From Gordonia polyisoprenivorans (GTDB taxonomy: Bacteria; Actinomycetota; Actinomycetes; Mycobacteriales; Mycobacteriaceae): a stretch of 64,000 nucleotides of DNA. A program made the translations under genes and the position numbers. The notes beneath the pieces were generated by a model, which did not search any database, was not told the DNA's origin, and saw only the letters and a list, made by a program, of their open reading frames with translations. The DNA is taken from positions 1,178,001 through 1,242,000 of the forward strand of contig NZ_CP072203.1 of assembly GCF_017654315.1 (NCBI RefSeq), written 5' to 3'. Positions 53,929-61,736 of the stretch are shown piece by piece (position 1 is the first letter of the stretch; each line of letters opens with the position of its first letter).

Positions 53929-54540
53929 GTGGATGTGGCCCAGAGAACCGACGATCGTTCCCCCAAAGACCTGATCGCCGAGACGCTGCGCGAGGAAATC
54001 CTCGGCGGCGACCTCCCTGCGGGGCAGCGCCTGATCGAAGAATCAATCGCCAAACGTTTCGGTGTCTCGCGGGTGCCGGTTCGAGAAGCGCTGGCGCAGC
54101 TGGAGTCCGAGGGCTTTGTACTCACGGTGCGGTATCGCGGAGCCACGGTCGCCCAGGCGCCCCGTACCGACGGTCTCGGGCTGCTCCAGGTGCGCCGGGG
54201 GCTCGAGGTGCTCGCGGCACAGTTGGCCGCCGAGCGGCGCGGCGGCGTGAGCGTCGACGAACTGGCCGCGGTCGCGCGCTCGGAACGACCCGTACGCGCC
54301 GGTGACGGACCCTCCTTTCACGAACTGGTCGTGACCGGTGCCGGCAACTCGCAGCTCGCAACGATGCTTGCCGATGTCAATCGCCGTGTGGCGTGGGCAC
54401 TCGGCGACGATCGACACGGAGCGACTCTCGATCACATGGCCATTGCACACGCGATCGTCAGTGGTGCAGTGGTTCAGGCCGGATTCTTGATGGAGGAACA
54501 CCTCCGGAAGGACGAGGAACGGTTCGTAGATCAAGAGTGA
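53929..54540 (+). CDS. GntR family regulator, FadR/FCD subfamily
   Basis: A 203-residue regulator with an N-terminal winged HTH (~14-75: LIAETLREEILGGDLPAGQRLIEESIAKRFGVSRVPVREALAQLESEGF) and an all-helical FCD-type effector domain (~85-200) with FHELVVTGAGNSQLATML and LDHMAIAHAIV, whose Asp/His residues fit the metal site of FCD domains. The GTG at 53929 lies 8 nt after a TAAACT box (53915-53920), so the transcript may be leaderless. Two GTATAC palindromes lie between this gene and the MFS gene. I infer it controls the MFS/THI5-like/OCD operon; the ligand is unknown. Confidence 0.88.
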   Translation: MDVAQRTDDRSPKDLIAETLREEILGGDLPAGQRLIEESIAKRFGVSRVPVREALAQLESEGFVLTVRYRGATVAQAPRTDGLGLLQVRRGLEVLAAQLAAERRGGVSVDELAAVARSERPVRAGDGPSFHELVVTGAGNSQLATMLADVNRRVAWALGDDRHGATLDHMAIAHAIVSGAVVQAGFLMEEHLRKDEERFVDQE

Positions 54541-54544
54541 GAGT

Positions 54545-54556
54545 TTCGTATACGAA
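54545..54556. promoter_or_regulatory. GntR-type operator candidate 1
   Basis: TTCGTATACGAA, a perfect 12-bp palindrome 4 nt after the gntR stop and 132 nt upstream of the MFS start. It fits the T-x-GTATAC-x-A core used by several FCD-type GntR regulators. Confidence 0.65.
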
Positions 54557-54619
54557 CATGGGTAGAGGATTCACTAAGTAACGCAATTGACGCGGTAGTT
54601 CACCGGTATGCAACACTGT

Positions 54620-54629
54620 TTGTATACAA
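54620..54629. promoter_or_regulatory. GntR-type operator candidate 2
   Basis: TTGTATACAA, a perfect 10-bp palindrome 59 nt upstream of the MFS start, in a locally AT-rich stretch where the promoter is expected. Its centre is 74 bp (about 7 turns) from operator candidate 1. Confidence 0.7.
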
Positions 54630-54688
54630 CTTTAGGGGTCGCGGTGCTGCGGCAATCCACTTCCACCTCTCACCTGGAGCACACGCTC

Positions 54689-56170
54689 ATGTCCACCACC
54701 TCACCTTCGGCCGCGCCGAAAGACGTCTCCTCCACACCCGAGCCCACCCCGTCCGCAGGCGATTCCCCGCAGAACGGTCGCGATGCCGTGGCGACGGGAT
54801 CGCTCGCCGCAGCCCTGGACCGTATCGGATTCTCCCGCGCCCAGGGCTGGGTGATCGTTCTGCTGATGGCTGGGCTGTTCTTCGACAGTCTCGAACAGAA
54901 CTCCACCGGTTCCATGGGCCCCCTGATCAAGGACGCGCTGGGGATCGGCAACGCCCAACTCACCGCGATCAACACAGCGACCGTGATCGGAGGGCTCGTC
55001 GGACGACTGATCGGCGGTTACGCCGCCGATCGGTGGGGCCGGCGGTTCGCACTCAGTTTCAACCTGCTGATCTACACGCTCGGGGGACTGATCAGCGCGG
55101 TGGCCGTCAACTACGAGATGCTGCTCTGCAGCCGGTTCATCGTCGGTGTCGGATTGGGTGGTGAGTTCACCGTCGGTCTCGCGTTGCTCGCGGAGGTCGT
55201 GGCCACCCGCTATCGCGGGTCGGTGCTGGCGAGTCTGAACATCTCTTCCGGGGGAATCGGCAACATCGCCTCCTTCGGCTTCTTCGCGCTGGTCCTCGGA
55301 CCGCTCGGCGGACTCCTCGGTGGCGACGCGCACTCCTGGCGCTGGACCTACGTCATTCTCGCGGTGCCCGCATTGCTGGTCGTCGCGTTCCGTCGCTACC
55401 TTCCGGAGTCGCCACGCTTCCTGGTGGACAAGGGACGCGTCGACGAAGCCAACGAGAGCCTGAACCGTCTTGGTGGGAAACGGCTTTCGGATCTTCGTCG
55501 CAAGGGCTCGCCGACCTCGTTCGTGGCCACCACCGACATCCCGGTGGTGGCGCAACGGGTGTCGATCGTGGAGGTCTTTCGCGGCAGCAACCTCCGCCGT
55601 ACCGCGGCCATCGGGACGGCGTCGTGGATGTCTTTCGGAGCGCAGGTCACGCTGCTGTTCCTGATGCCGATCCTGTTGGTGTCACGCGGATACTCGCTGA
55701 CCGACTCGCTCGTGTTCACCATGATCATGAACATCGGCAGTCTTGTCGGTGCCTGCGCCGCAGCAGTTCTCGCGGGGCGGGTACCGCGGAGGATCACCGT
55801 CATGTCGGCGGCCACGCTCGGCTGCGCCTCGGCGATTTGTTTCGCCGCCTTCGCCGATTCGGTGGCCACCATCCTCATCCTCGGCGCGGTGTTCCAGTTC
55901 TTCACGATGCTGCTCAACACCATGCTCTCGGTGTGGGCGCCGGAGCTCTTCCCGACCTCGGTGCGGGCGATGGGCGCCTCGGTGGTCAACGGCATCGGCA
56001 ATGTGGCGGGTGCGGTCATGCCGTTCGCCGCGCTGTACTTCTTCGGCCTCGCCGGCGTTGCCGGCGTCTTCCTGATGATCGCCGCGATGTACGCACTCCT
56101 GGTTGTCGCCGCCCGATTCGGCCCCGAGACCTTCGGGCGGTCCCTGGAAGAGATCCACGCCGAGTCCTAG
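54689..56170 (+). CDS. MFS transporter, sugar-porter-like
   Basis: A 493-residue major facilitator with about 12 TM helices and a ~50-residue disordered N-terminal tail. Sugar/acid symporter motifs are present: GGYAADRWGRRFAL between TM2 and TM3 (~109-122), the RYRGSVLASLN region, LPESPRFLVDKGRVDEA (~237-253) and APELFPTSVRAMGASVVNGIG near TM10/11. The MFS metabolite:H+ and aromatic-acid symporter branches share these. The ATG at 54689 has GGAG ~10 nt upstream and fits; the upstream frame contains the operator. It is the first gene of the operon with the THI5-like and OCD-like genes and probably imports their substrate. Confidence 0.88.
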   Translation: MSTTSPSAAPKDVSSTPEPTPSAGDSPQNGRDAVATGSLAAALDRIGFSRAQGWVIVLLMAGLFFDSLEQNSTGSMGPLIKDALGIGNAQLTAINTATVIGGLVGRLIGGYAADRWGRRFALSFNLLIYTLGGLISAVAVNYEMLLCSRFIVGVGLGGEFTVGLALLAEVVATRYRGSVLASLNISSGGIGNIASFGFFALVLGPLGGLLGGDAHSWRWTYVILAVPALLVVAFRRYLPESPRFLVDKGRVDEANESLNRLGGKRLSDLRRKGSPTSFVATTDIPVVAQRVSIVEVFRGSNLRRTAAIGTASWMSFGAQVTLLFLMPILLVSRGYSLTDSLVFTMIMNIGSLVGACAAAVLAGRVPRRITVMSAATLGCASAICFAAFADSVATILILGAVFQFFTMLLNTMLSVWAPELFPTSVRAMGASVVNGIGNVAGAVMPFAALYFFGLAGVAGVFLMIAAMYALLVVAARFGPETFGRSLEEIHAES

Positions 56171-56222
56171 ATCAAACCCTTTCCGCACGTTGACGATCCA
56201 TCCATTACCGAAAGGTTCTGCA

Positions 56223-57143
56223 ATGCAACGCCTGACCATCAGTGCGACCTCCCACGCTCTGAACTATCTGCCCGCCTACCTCGCCGACTCCGACGGTCTC
56301 TTCGCCCGACGTGGCCTTGATGTCGAGTTCATCGCACGCGACCCGTGGACCGGGGTCCTCGATGATCTCGCAGACAACTCCGCGGAGGTCGCGCTGGGCG
56401 GCCTCTGGGTGCCGGCGATGTACCACGGCACCACAACCGAATTCACCACTTTTGCCCAGCTGAACCACCAATTCCCCAAGGCGCTGGTGGTTCGTGACGC
56501 CGAGCAGGCCCAGGAGTTCTCGTGGAACAGCATGGAGGGGACGACGATCCTCGCGCCCGGCATCGGCGGCAGCGCCCCGTATGCGTTCACCGCCGGACTG
56601 ATGCGAGAGGCCGGAGCCGATCCGCGATCGGTCACCTTCCTGCGGGACCTCTCGACGCCGATGTACCTGGACCTGTTCCGCGGCGGACTCGGGGACGCGA
56701 TCGTGCTCGATCTGTCCAACGCGCTGGCGGCACAACGCCGGCGCGACGGCAGCATCGCGATCGACTACACGGTCTCCGGGGGACTCGGGCCCAACAGTGT
56801 CTTCTATTGTCGTCGTGATCGTTTCGACGAGCTCGTGCCGGCTCTCGCCGGCTTCGTCGACGCGATCGGCGAGGCGATGGATCTGTTGGCGACTGCGCAG
56901 ATCGAGGATCTGGCGCCGCTGATGGCCGAGCACTGGCCCACCGCCGACCCGGCCCACCTGGCGCAGTCCTGCACCCGGCTGCAGGCGTCGAGGACCTGGG
57001 ACACCCCGCGTATCGACCCGGGTGCCACCGATCGCTGGCTCCGAATCCTGTTCGACGAGAAGATGATCCGCACCCCTATGGCCTATGGTGATCTGGTCGA
57101 CGAGTCGGCACTGGTGGTTTCGGCCGCCCACCCGGTGCGATGA
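56223..57143 (+). CDS. NMT1/THI5-like (SsuA-type) protein without signal peptide
   Basis: A 306-residue type II periplasmic-binding-fold protein. Residues 1-40 show the SsuA/THI5 start (TISATSHALNYLPAYLADSDGLFARRGLDVEF), and later VALGGLWVPAMYHG, GTTILAPGIGGSAPYAFT and PMYLDLFRGGLGDAIVLDL fit the family. It begins directly with the fold, so no Sec or lipoprotein signal exists, and no ABC permease or ATPase is nearby. It is therefore probably cytoplasmic. Options are a THI5-like enzyme or an intracellular ligand-binding/catabolic protein; the yeast Thi5 iron-site motif was not seen. AAAGG lies just upstream of the ATG at 56223. Its stop overlaps the OCD start (ATGA). Confidence 0.75.
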   Translation: MQRLTISATSHALNYLPAYLADSDGLFARRGLDVEFIARDPWTGVLDDLADNSAEVALGGLWVPAMYHGTTTEFTTFAQLNHQFPKALVVRDAEQAQEFSWNSMEGTTILAPGIGGSAPYAFTAGLMREAGADPRSVTFLRDLSTPMYLDLFRGGLGDAIVLDLSNALAAQRRRDGSIAIDYTVSGGLGPNSVFYCRRDRFDELVPALAGFVDAIGEAMDLLATAQIEDLAPLMAEHWPTADPAHLAQSCTRLQASRTWDTPRIDPGATDRWLRILFDEKMIRTPMAYGDLVDESALVVSAAHPVR

Positions 57144-58138
57144 CCGGTCAGTGTGTCGAGGGGGTGGCCGTCGACGACGAGACGATCGACCGCCTCCTCG
57201 ACCCACTGCGTCTGATGGCTGCGGTGGAGCAGGTGCACATCGATCTGCATCGTGGCGTCGTCGTCAACCCGGTGGCCGCCGACATCGTGGTGCCGGGAAC
57301 GCAGGCGGCGGTGCATCCGATGATCGCGGTGTCGGCGATCGACGGTGTGTGCGTCGCGAAGATCATGACCGACTCACCGGATCGGGCCAACCGCGGTGCA
57401 CCACGCCAACTCTCGACGATCCTGGTCACCGACATCGACTCGGGTCGGGTGCGGGCGATCCTGGCGGGTGGTCGGTTGACGGCCGCCCGGACCGCGGCGG
57501 CGAGCGCGGTGGCATCGAGTCATCTCGCGGCCGCGGGTGCCCGTGTTCTCGGGGTGATCGGTGCGGGCCGGCTGGCCCTCGAGCACGTGCGGTTCCTGAT
57601 CGCGCGCATCGACAGCCTCGACACCGTCGTCGTCTGGTCCCGATCCGCTCGGCGTACGCAGGAGTTCGTCAGTGCGATCAGCCACTTCGATTGTGACGTT
57701 CAGGTGGTCGACGATCCCCGTGAGGTCTGTTCTCGTGCCGACATCGTCTGCACACTTACGCCGTCACCGACGCCGATCCTGCGCGGCGAATGGCTGCGCG
57801 CCGGAACGCATCTGAATGTCGTCGGTGCGCCACCCCGGCCGGATCATCGGGAGATCGACGCCGAGGCGCTCCGCCGGTCGCGGGTGATCGTCGACGATGT
57901 GGCCACCGCCAGGACAACCTCCGGGGCCGTCGTTGCGGCCCTGCGGCATGGAGTCGTCGACCTCGCCGATGTTGCCACCGACCTGGGGGCGGTCATTAGC
58001 GGAGACGCGATCGGCCGTGCCGGGGACGACGAGATCACGATGTTCGTCTCCGTGGGCCTCGGTGCCCAGGACCTCGCGGCAGTACGCGTTCTCCTCGACC
58101 TCGACACGGTCACCACGGCGCCTGCCCGACCGCGGTGA
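57140..58138 (+). CDS. ornithine cyclodeaminase / mu-crystallin family oxidoreductase
   Basis: A 332-residue protein of the OCD/mu-crystallin family with an N-terminal dimerisation part (LDPLRLMAAVEQVHIDL, QAAVHPMIAVS), a Rossmann NAD(P) motif LGVIGAGRLALEHV (~135-148) and NVVGAPPRPDHREID. The substrate-site region DGVCVAKIMTDSPDRANRGAPRQ carries the conserved Lys, and the arginine/aspartate pattern fits ketimine reductases and ornithine/alanine dehydrogenase relatives. The reaction is probably NAD(P)H-dependent imine reduction or amino-acid deamination; the substrate is unknown. It is coupled by ATGA to the THI5-like gene. The last 29 nt overlap the convergent DUF4267 gene. Confidence 0.85.
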   Translation: MTGQCVEGVAVDDETIDRLLDPLRLMAAVEQVHIDLHRGVVVNPVAADIVVPGTQAAVHPMIAVSAIDGVCVAKIMTDSPDRANRGAPRQLSTILVTDIDSGRVRAILAGGRLTAARTAAASAVASSHLAAAGARVLGVIGAGRLALEHVRFLIARIDSLDTVVVWSRSARRTQEFVSAISHFDCDVQVVDDPREVCSRADIVCTLTPSPTPILRGEWLRAGTHLNVVGAPPRPDHREIDAEALRRSRVIVDDVATARTTSGAVVAALRHGVVDLADVATDLGAVISGDAIGRAGDDEITMFVSVGLGAQDLAAVRVLLDLDTVTTAPARPR

Positions 58139-58502
58139 GAATGCAGGCGCCGAGCAGAACCACCGCCGTCACCCCGTGGATCCCGAGTGCGCGGGATCGG
58201 CTGCCGTGTTGCCCGAGCACGATCAGCATGTCGCCGAGCGGGATCAGCGCCAGCACGCCGAGGAGCAGGGGCACGCGATCGGTGCCGGCAACAAGGAATG
58301 CGAGTACCAGAACACCGGATGTCACGTCACGAATCCCTTTGACCTGCCACCATCCACGGTCGTGGGGCGACAGTGATGTCGGCAGGCCGAAACCGGCGGC
58401 GTTGGTGGCGCTGCGGGCCAAATAGGCGGCGCCGATCACGATGATGCCCAGCGCGATCGCCACACCGATCGCCGCCCCTATCCACCACAGGATGCTGGTC
58501 AT
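58110..58502 (-). CDS. DUF4267 membrane protein
   Basis: A 130-residue protein with four hydrophobic helices: ILWWIGAAIGVAIALGIIVIG, VTSGVLVLAFLVAG, RVPLLLGVLALIPLGDMLIVLG and GVTAVVLLGACILTA. It has the GFGLPTSLSPHDRGWWQVKGIRDV loop typical of DUF4267. Function unknown. It follows the DUF1772 gene by 9 nt, so the two are co-transcribed. The stop overlaps the OCD gene by 29 nt. Confidence 0.8.
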   Translation of the reverse strand: MTSILWWIGAAIGVAIALGIIVIGAAYLARSATNAAGFGLPTSLSPHDRGWWQVKGIRDVTSGVLVLAFLVAGTDRVPLLLGVLALIPLGDMLIVLGQHGSRSRALGIHGVTAVVLLGACILTAVGQAPW

Positions 58503-58511
58503 GATTGCCGC

Positions 58512-58985
58512 TCAGATCGCCAGGGCAATGACGAGTGCGGCGAGCGCGACGGTCTGCAATGCGATGCGCGCCGGCATCACCGAGTCCCATCGCTCCTGCA
58601 GTTCCTCGGCGTCGGAGGGGATGACACCACTGAGCGCCGCACCAGTTTGCCGTGTGTTGATCGGTTTGGCGACGAAGGCATAGAGGGCGAGCCACACCGT
58701 CAATGCGGCCACCGCAACCGTGCACCACAGGGCCGTACCGGAGTGGCCGGTGACGAACGCGGCGATCATCGCGGCGACGGCCGTCGCATAGCCCGTGATG
58801 CCGACGATCGGCAGTCGCTTGTCGCCGTAGTGATGACCGAGACCTGCCATGACGGTCATCGTCGCTGTGTCGACCCGGGTGTACACCGGCCGCATGATCA
58901 GGCCGGAGAACACGTCGATGCCGTAGATGACCGCGTTGGTCATCACCGAGATCGCGATCGCCGACTGGATGAAGCTCGTTGTCAT
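58512..58985 (-). CDS. DUF1772 (anthrone oxygenase-like) membrane protein
   Basis: A 157-residue four-helix membrane protein with the DUF1772 layout: N-terminal helix AIAISVMTNAVIYGIDVFSGLIMRP, then GHHYGDKRLPIVGITGYATAVAAMIAAF, a third helix and the final LQTVALAALVIALA. This family includes anthrone oxygenases, small quinone-forming membrane enzymes, but most bacterial members are uncharacterised. ATG 58985 with AGAAAGGTG upstream was preferred over the extension to 59039, which overlaps the divergent TetR promoter. It diverges from the TetR gene across 80 bp and is likely its target. Confidence 0.82.
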   Translation of the reverse strand: MTTSFIQSAIAISVMTNAVIYGIDVFSGLIMRPVYTRVDTATMTVMAGLGHHYGDKRLPIVGITGYATAVAAMIAAFVTGHSGTALWCTVAVAALTVWLALYAFVAKPINTRQTGAALSGVIPSDAEELQERWDSVMPARIALQTVALAALVIALAI

Positions 58986-59000
58986 CGTTCGCACCTTTCT

Positions 59001-59065
59001 GGTAGTTACCGATGGAAATAAATCTAACAGCGATAACAAAATCTATCAATGGTAATTTTTCGACC
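59001..59065. promoter_or_regulatory. AT-rich divergent promoter with two 19-bp-period repeats
   Basis: Two 17-nt direct repeats, AAATCTAACAGCGATAA (59020-59036) and AAATCTATCAATGGTAA (59039-59055), 13 of 17 matching, period 19. A further GATGGAAAT-like unit sits at 59011. The stretch is strikingly AT-rich for this genome and separates DUF1772 from the TetR gene, so a TetR operator here is likely. Confidence 0.5.
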
Positions 59066-59668
59066 ATGGGTGCACAGGATCGGCGCGCACGAGAGCGTGC
59101 CGAACGTCGGGACAGGGTCGTCGAGGCGGCGCGGGTGTTGGCCGAGCGTGACGGATGGTCCGCGGTGACCACCCGCCGGCTGGCCGATGAGATCGAGTAC
59201 ACGCCGCCGGTGCTCTATCAGCACTTTCCCGGGGGGCGCGACGAGATCGTGACGGCGGTGGCGATGCTCGGATTCGCGGAATTCGTTGCCTCGGTGTCCG
59301 GCGACTCGGTGTCCGGCGACACGGACTCCGAAGGTCGGGTCGGTGGCCTGATCGATGCGTATCTTGCTTTCGCGCAACGCAACCCGGCCACGTACGAGGC
59401 GATGTTCGCCATGCCGATCGCCGCGCGGTTCGCTCACGACGAGACTCCTGAGATCATGCGTCGCGCATTCTCGACCTTCGTCGAGGCGCTCGGTGGCGGG
59501 GATGCCCTCGGTGAGGACGTCGGCGTTCAGGTGCGCGCGGAACTGCTGTGGAGCGCGCTGCACGGGGTGTGCGAGTTGCGCAGGTGCGGGCGGCTGGACC
59601 CCTCGATGGAGTCCGCGAGGCGGGCTGAGCTCGTCGCGTTGTTCGCGGCCCGGTCACTTACCGACTGA
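59066..59668 (+). CDS. TetR family regulator
   Basis: A 200-residue TetR protein with an N-terminal HTH (ERRDRVVEAARVLAERDGWSAVTTRRLADEIEYTPPVLYQHFPGG) and a TetR_C-type ligand domain resembling the WHG class (AELLWSALHGVCELRRCGR). The ATG at 59066 was chosen; the frame to 59012 crosses the repeat operator. Codons 76-85 hold a perfect 15-bp tandem duplication (SVSGD-SVSGD, 59291-59320). It is expected to repress the divergent DUF1772/DUF4267 pair and itself. Confidence 0.85.
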   Translation: MGAQDRRARERAERRDRVVEAARVLAERDGWSAVTTRRLADEIEYTPPVLYQHFPGGRDEIVTAVAMLGFAEFVASVSGDSVSGDTDSEGRVGGLIDAYLAFAQRNPATYEAMFAMPIAARFAHDETPEIMRRAFSTFVEALGGGDALGEDVGVQVRAELLWSALHGVCELRRCGRLDPSMESARRAELVALFAARSLTD

Positions 59669-59708
59669 TCGCTCGGCCCCGGGTTGTTAGACCAGTCACA
59701 GGGCGTCG

Positions 59709-59714
59709 TAGTCT
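59709..59714 (+). promoter_or_regulatory. candidate -10 box for the HSD10-like gene
   Basis: TAGTCT ends 6 nt before the GTG at 59721. TTGTTA at 59684-59689 is a possible -35 with a long 19-nt spacer. No ribosome site is seen between, so a leaderless transcript is likely. Confidence 0.35.
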
Positions 59715-59720
59715 GTCGAC

Positions 59721-60497
59721 GTGGATATCAACGGAGCAAGTGCAATCGTGACGGGTGGGGCGTCGGGCATCGGCGCCGCGGTGGTTCGCCAGCTGGCGGC
59801 CAAGGGGGCGAAGGTCATCATCGCCGACCTCAACGCAGAAAAGGGCGGTGAACTCGCCAAGGAGGTCGACGGCAAGTTCGTCGCGGTGGACGTGACCAAG
59901 ACCGATGATCTCGAGAACGCCGTCAACCAGGCGACCGAGCTCGGCCCGCTGCGGGTGCTGGTGAACTCGGCCGGTATCGGCTGGGCGCAGCGCACCATCG
60001 GCAAGGACGGTGACTTCGCATCCGCGCACAACCTCGACGCGTACAAGAAGGTCATCGCGATCAACCTGATCGGCACCTTCGACGCCATCCGGCTGGCTGC
60101 CACCGCGATGAGCCGCAACGAGCCGCTGGAATCGAACGAGCGGGGCGCGATCGTCAACATGGCGAGTGTCGCGGCTTTCGACGGCCAGATCGGCCAGGCG
60201 TCGTACTCGTCGTCCAAGGGCGGCGTCGTCGGCATGACCCTGCCGGTCGCGCGTGACCTCGCGGCCGTGGGCGTGCGCGTCAACACCGTCGCCCCCGGCC
60301 TGATCGACACCCCGATCTACGGTGAGGGTGAGGCCGCCGAGGCGTTCAAGGCCAAGCTCGGCGAGTCGGTGCTGTTCCCGCGTCGTCTCGGTGTACCCGA
60401 CGAACTCGCGTCGATGGTCGTCGAGCTCGTCACCAACTCCTACATGAACGCCGAGGTCGTCCGCGTCGACGGCGGCATCCGGATGCCACCGAAGTAG
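59721..60497 (+). CDS. HSD10-like SDR (3-hydroxyacyl-CoA / hydroxysteroid dehydrogenase)
   Basis: A 258-residue classical SDR. The NAD loop is TGGASGIG (11-18), Asp36 follows strand 2 (IIADLN, NAD preference), and NSAG and the catalytic triad Ser149, Tyr162 and Lys166 (ASYSSSKGG) are present. PVARDLAAVGVRVNTVAPGLIDTPIYG and FPRRLGVPDELASMV make it HSD10-like (type II 3-hydroxyacyl-CoA dehydrogenase). It probably oxidises a short- or branched-chain 3-hydroxyacyl-CoA in beta-oxidation, although steroid or alcohol substrates are possible. The start is GTG 59721. It converges with the alcohol dehydrogenase across a very strong terminator. Confidence 0.88.
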   Translation: MDINGASAIVTGGASGIGAAVVRQLAAKGAKVIIADLNAEKGGELAKEVDGKFVAVDVTKTDDLENAVNQATELGPLRVLVNSAGIGWAQRTIGKDGDFASAHNLDAYKKVIAINLIGTFDAIRLAATAMSRNEPLESNERGAIVNMASVAAFDGQIGQASYSSSKGGVVGMTLPVARDLAAVGVRVNTVAPGLIDTPIYGEGEAAEAFKAKLGESVLFPRRLGVPDELASMVVELVTNSYMNAEVVRVDGGIRMPPK

Positions 60498-60521
60498 TTC
60501 TGGCACAAGTTCTCTCACGGT

Positions 60522-60559
60522 CACGGCCGCGTCGGATCCTCGGATCCGGCGCGGCCGTG
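60522..60559. terminator. 18-bp hairpin between convergent SDR and ADH genes
   Basis: CACGGCCGCGTCGGATCC (60522-60539) pairs with GGATCCGGCGCGGCCGTG (60542-60559) across a 2-nt loop, with two internal mismatches (TC/GG). It serves both genes. Confidence 0.85.
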
Positions 60560-60576
60560 GTGGTTCTCGGGGGACC

Positions 60577-61632
60577 TCAGACGCTCATGATCACCTTGAG
60601 CGCCTTGGTTTCTGCCGCTCGGGAGAACACATCGTAGGCGTCGATGATCTCGCCGAGCCCGAATCGGTGGCTGATGAACGGTTCCGGGTCGATCCGACGT
60701 TGTGCCACCAACTTCAGAAGTGTGCCAAGGGTATTGGTGTTCACCAGGCCCATCGACATCACGATGTTGGAGATCCAGAGGTCCTGGATGGGCAACTCGA
60801 CGGGCTTGCCGTGTACACCGACATTGGCGACATGGCCTGCGGGGCGGACGATGTCGAGGCACATCTGGAACGTGTCGGGAATGCCGACGGCCTCGATCAC
60901 GACGTCGACGCCGAGTCCGTCGGTCATCGCCAGGATATCCTCGCGCCAACCAGACGCGGTCGACACGACACCGTCGGTCGCCCCGAACCGGCGGGCCTGT
61001 TCGACCCGGTTGGCGTCGATATCGACGGCGATGACCCGGCTGGGCCCGTAGAGACCCGCGGTGGCGATGGCGGCGAGACCGACCGGGCCGGTGCCGATCA
61101 CCGCGACCACATCACCGGGTTTCACCGCCCCGTGGCGGACCCCGATCTCGTGGCCGGTGGGCAGGATGTCGGAGAGCAACGTGCCCTGCTCGGGGCTGAC
61201 CGCCGACGGCAGCTTGTGGACCGAGTTCTCGGCGTAGGGCACCCGCACGTACTCGGCTTGGGTGCCGTCGATGAGATGGCCGAAGATCCAGCCGATACCC
61301 GACGTGCCCTCGCTGCCGAGGCAGTGCGAGTAGACGCCCTGTTTGCAGAACGAGCATTTCCCGCACGAGGAAATGCAGGACAGGATCACCTGGTCGCCGA
61401 CGGCCAACGTGGTCACGGCGTCGCCGACCTCGGTGATCGTGCCGACTCCCTCGTGTCCGAGGATGCGTCCGGGAGTGACCGCGGGAACGTCGCCCTTGAG
61501 GATGTGCAGGTCGGTGCCGCAGATCGTCGTCGTGTCCATCTTGACGATGACGTCGGTGGGTTCGCTGAGCTTCGGATCGGGGACGTCCTCCCAGGCCTTC
61601 TGGCCGGGACCGTGGAAAACGAGTGCCTTCAT
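60577..61632 (-). CDS. zinc-dependent alcohol dehydrogenase (MDR family)
   Basis: A 351-residue medium-chain dehydrogenase. Catalytic zinc ligands are Cys38 (ICGTDLHI) and His60/Glu61 (ILGHEGVG). Structural zinc cysteines are 90, 93, 96 and 104 (SCGKCSFCKQGVYSHC). The Rossmann motif is VAVIGTGPVGLAAI. The acidic residue after strand 2 (VDIDANR) suggests NAD(H). It oxidises or reduces a secondary alcohol/ketone or aldehyde; the set resembles isopropanol/threonine-type dehydrogenases. ATG 61632 has AGGTG ~8 nt upstream. It is single, between two strong terminator regions. Confidence 0.9.
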   Translation of the reverse strand: MKALVFHGPGQKAWEDVPDPKLSEPTDVIVKMDTTTICGTDLHILKGDVPAVTPGRILGHEGVGTITEVGDAVTTLAVGDQVILSCISSCGKCSFCKQGVYSHCLGSEGTSGIGWIFGHLIDGTQAEYVRVPYAENSVHKLPSAVSPEQGTLLSDILPTGHEIGVRHGAVKPGDVVAVIGTGPVGLAAIATAGLYGPSRVIAVDIDANRVEQARRFGATDGVVSTASGWREDILAMTDGLGVDVVIEAVGIPDTFQMCLDIVRPAGHVANVGVHGKPVELPIQDLWISNIVMSMGLVNTNTLGTLLKLVAQRRIDPEPFISHRFGLGEIIDAYDVFSRAAETKALKVIMSV

Positions 61633-61736
61633 CTGGTGTCACCTCACGTGGTCGGGTCCCCCGGTCTCACGCCCCCGCATCTCACGCTACGTATGCGCGC
61701 CCGGCCATGGGTGCCGATCGGTGCCTGCGAAGCGTG

